Assembly: GCA_944389685.1 (NCBI GenBank)
Contig: CALXNF010000077.1
Coordinates: forward strand, 1-7,169
From: an uncultured Alphaproteobacteria bacterium
GTDB lineage: Bacteria; Pseudomonadota; Alphaproteobacteria; Rs-D84
DNA: 7,169 bases
Reading direction: 5' to 3'
The notes under the pieces: generated by a model
What the model was told of the DNA's origin: nothing
Database searches by the model: none
The model's input: only the letters and a program-made list of their open reading frames with translations
In this document: positions 5,907-7,169 of the stretch, piece after piece
Position numbering within the stretch: the first letter of the stretch is position 1
Layout: every line of letters begins with the position of its first letter
Position numbers and translations under genes: made by a program

Positions 5907-6833
5907 CTATAAAACGCCTTCGCAACCCCAAAATTTAGAAATTTCCGCTTTCATTTCTTTTTCATCAGATATTTGATTTACTTTTATTCTAAAGTCCGCA
6001 GAATTCGGTATCCCCGCAGAATACCACGCCGCATGCTTACGAAACATTTGTGTCGCATTCCGTACACCATAATATTCTAACATATAATCAAAATGCCGCA
6101 AAACAACTTCACCAACATTTTTTGGTGGCTTACATTGCCCAGCCAGCACCCCTAACATCCAAGGTTTTCCTAACATTGCACGTCCAATCATTGCACCAGA
6201 ATACCCCAAATCAAAAACTCCTTTAACATCTATCATTGTTTTTATATCACCATTACCAATCATCGGAATTTTTATATCTTTCGTAATTTCTGGTAATTTT
6301 GACTCACCTGTATATAGCTGCGACCTTGTTCTTCCGTGCAACGCAGCAAAACTTACCCCGCAATCCTCTGCTATATGAATCAAATCAATCCAATTTCGAT
6401 GTTCTTCATCCCAACCAAGTCTTGTTTTTATAGAAACTGGTATGCTGACTGCCTTAACTACTGAACGCATTATTTTTTCGGCCAATTTATGATCGCGCAT
6501 CAAGTTCGACCCGGCACCACTTCGTGTTGCGACTTTCGGCACTGGGCATCCCATATTTATATCAATCCAAGTTGCGCCAGAATCCTGTAATATTCGAGCG
6601 GCCTCCCCCATTAAAACTGCATCAGCACCAAAAATCTGAGTTCCAATATTACGTTCTTCCTTGTAATTATCAAAATTACGCAAACAATTTTTATGGTTTT
6701 CAACCAAAGAATGACAAGAAATCATTTCTGTATACAAAGGCACATCTGGTGAAAATTCACGAATGATGCGCCGGAATGGTTTATCAGTAATTCCAGCTAA
6801 AGGGGCACCAAAAATTTGATTATCTACCTGCAT
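5907..6833 (-). CDS. dusB: tRNA-dihydrouridine synthase, DusB-like
   Basis: This 308-residue FMN-dependent, TIM-barrel enzyme reduces uridines in tRNA to dihydrouridine using NAD(P)H. Visible motifs are GAPLAGITDKPFR (8-20) for FMN binding, INMGCPVPKV (92-101) with the catalytic Cys96, SIKTRLGW (134-141) with Lys136, LHGRTR (165-170), PMIGNGDI (190-197) and AMIGRAMLGKPW (214-225) for flavin phosphate contact. The C-terminal helical region (SADFRIKVNQISDEKE) looks more like DusB than DusA or DusC; subtype is moderately sure, family certain. The frame is open to 7010, but the extra 59 residues are antisense to the ftsB-like gene and do not resemble a Dus N terminus, so I start at the ATG at 6831-6833. 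No Shine-Dalgarno exists; the start lies at the predicted +1, implying leaderless mRNA. It is first in an operon with the rodZ-like gene. Confidence 0.93.
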   Translation of the reverse strand: MQVDNQIFGAPLAGITDKPFRRIIREFSPDVPLYTEMISCHSLVENHKNCLRNFDNYKEERNIGTQIFGADAVLMGEAARILQDSGATWIDINMGCPVPKVATRSGAGSNLMRDHKLAEKIMRSVVKAVSIPVSIKTRLGWDEEHRNWIDLIHIAEDCGVSFAALHGRTRSQLYTGESKLPEITKDIKIPMIGNGDIKTMIDVKGVFDLGYSGAMIGRAMLGKPWMLGVLAGQCKPPKNVGEVVLRHFDYMLEYYGVRNATQMFRKHAAWYSAGIPNSADFRIKVNQISDEKEMKAEISKFWGCEGVL

Positions 6834-6845
6834 TTGTGATATAAT
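6816..6845 (+). promoter_or_regulatory. Putative promoter of the ftsB-like gene
   Basis: TTGATT (6816-6821), an 18-base spacer and a perfect TATAAT (6840-6845) with TGA immediately in front (extended -10). The predicted +1 is 6852-6853, at the A of the ATG at 6853, so the transcript would be leaderless. The -35 box lies within the first codons of dusB on the other strand. Confidence 0.55.
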
Positions 6846-6869
6846 GCCACCGATGAAAGAAAAAATCAA
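6841..6869 (-). promoter_or_regulatory. Putative dusB promoter, overlapping the ftsB promoter
   Basis: On the minus strand TTGATT (6864-6869), a 17-base spacer and CATTAT (6841-6846) with TGG directly upstream form an extended -10 promoter. The predicted +1 is at 6833-6834, coinciding with the A of the dusB ATG at 6833. The -10 box overlaps the oppositely oriented TATAAT of the ftsB-like gene by five bases, and the -35 lies inside that gene's first codons. Confidence 0.45.
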
Positions 6870-7169
6870 AAATTTCTTCAGTTTTATGGGACGGGCATGG
6901 TCAGACGGTATATACGGGAAAATTGGTATATTGCTGGCTATATTTGCTGTATTCATGTTCATTCGTATGTTCTGGGGTGAAGTAAACGTACAGCGCCTGA
7001 TAATAAACATATGGCGTCTAAACGGAGAACAAGAACAACTTGCCGCGGAACAAGCTGAATTACAAGCGATTCGCCATCACATAGAATTATTACAGGGTTA
7101 TAGCGCAGATTATGTTGAAGAATTGGGTTTAAAATATTTAAATATAGGTGACCCCAAAGTCAAAATATT
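6853..7169 (+). CDS. ftsB: FtsB/DivIC-like septum formation initiator, 3' end cut by window
   Basis: One hundred and five codons are visible before the window ends. FtsB-family proteins are small bitopic components of the divisome that pair with FtsL through a coiled coil and bind FtsQ. A basic, cytoplasmic N terminus (1-23) precedes one membrane helix (about 24-41, IGILLAIFAVFMFIRMFW). A heptad-like coiled coil follows (about 47-80, including LNGEQEQLAAEQAELQAIRHHIELL), then YVEELGLKYLNIGDPKV (87-103), resembling the conserved Glu-x-x-Gly segment of FtsB near the end of the coiled coil. An ATG at 6844-6846 would add three residues but overlaps the -10 box, so 6853 is preferred. No Shine-Dalgarno is present. 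The gene is divergent from dusB with 19 bases between start codons. Other small TM/coiled-coil proteins cannot be excluded because the C terminus is missing. Confidence 0.75.
   Translation, partial: MKEKIKNFFSFMGRAWSDGIYGKIGILLAIFAVFMFIRMFWGEVNVQRLIINIWRLNGEQEQLAAEQAELQAIRHHIELLQGYSADYVEELGLKYLNIGDPKVKI

Noticed and set aside
6834..7010. 59-residue N-terminal extension of the dusB frame
   Set aside because: It is antisense to the ftsB-like gene, shows no Dus-like sequence, and the ATG at 6831-6833 places the FMN-binding GAPLAGITDKPF at the usual distance from the N terminus.
1..7169. Possible recoding of TGA, since all seven complete genes end in TAA or TAG
   Set aside because: Seven stops are too few to judge in AT-rich DNA, and tryptophan is encoded by TGG where I checked it (for example in rlmE and the ftsB-like gene).
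1..7169. Mobile element, CRISPR, toxin-antitoxin or phage-defence system
   Set aside because: No transposase, inverted terminal repeats, spaced direct repeats or defence-type domains were seen; gene content is core housekeeping with normal overlaps and spacing.

Overview
This window is a compact, AT-rich bacterial chromosome segment carrying mostly housekeeping genes. No gap between genes exceeds about 80 bases, and no mobile element, CRISPR array, tRNA or rRNA was seen. An alphaproteobacterium, perhaps a reduced or host-associated lineage, is the best guess. This rests on the UvrA first zinc module reading CPVSG instead of CPxCG (as I recall from alphaproteobacterial UvrA), a RodZ-type HTH/DUF4115 protein and a small FtsB-like protein. 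The lineage is an inference, not a proof.

Layout from left to right. Bases 1-57 hold the first 19 codons of an unrecognised minus-strand gene that leaves the window. A short palindromic promoter region separates it from rnhA (RNase HI, plus strand). rnhA converges on a minus-strand block, with a bidirectional hairpin terminator between them. Read in its own direction, that block is dusB-like, then rodZ-like, then a terminator, then uvrA, a stand-alone SRP54/Ffh M-domain protein, a 99-residue unknown protein, and rlmE. At the right edge a plus-strand ftsB-like gene starts divergently from dusB and is cut by the window end.

Themes: tRNA modification (Dus), rRNA modification (RlmE), nucleotide excision repair (UvrA), RNA:DNA hybrid removal (RNase HI) and envelope or division functions (RodZ, FtsB). 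The least ordinary item is the M-domain protein. It resembles the signal-sequence- and RNA-binding C-terminal part of Ffh but has no GTPase domain, its RNA-binding motif is altered, and it lies in a tight cluster (uvrA, M domain, unknown, rlmE).

The second theme is transcription and translation starts. Both divergent gene pairs appear to use overlapping, near-symmetrical extended -10 elements. Genes at the predicted 5' ends of transcripts have start codons at or within a few bases of the predicted +1 and no Shine-Dalgarno sequence, while three internal operon genes have clear ones. This suggests leaderless or near-leaderless mRNAs for the promoter-proximal genes.
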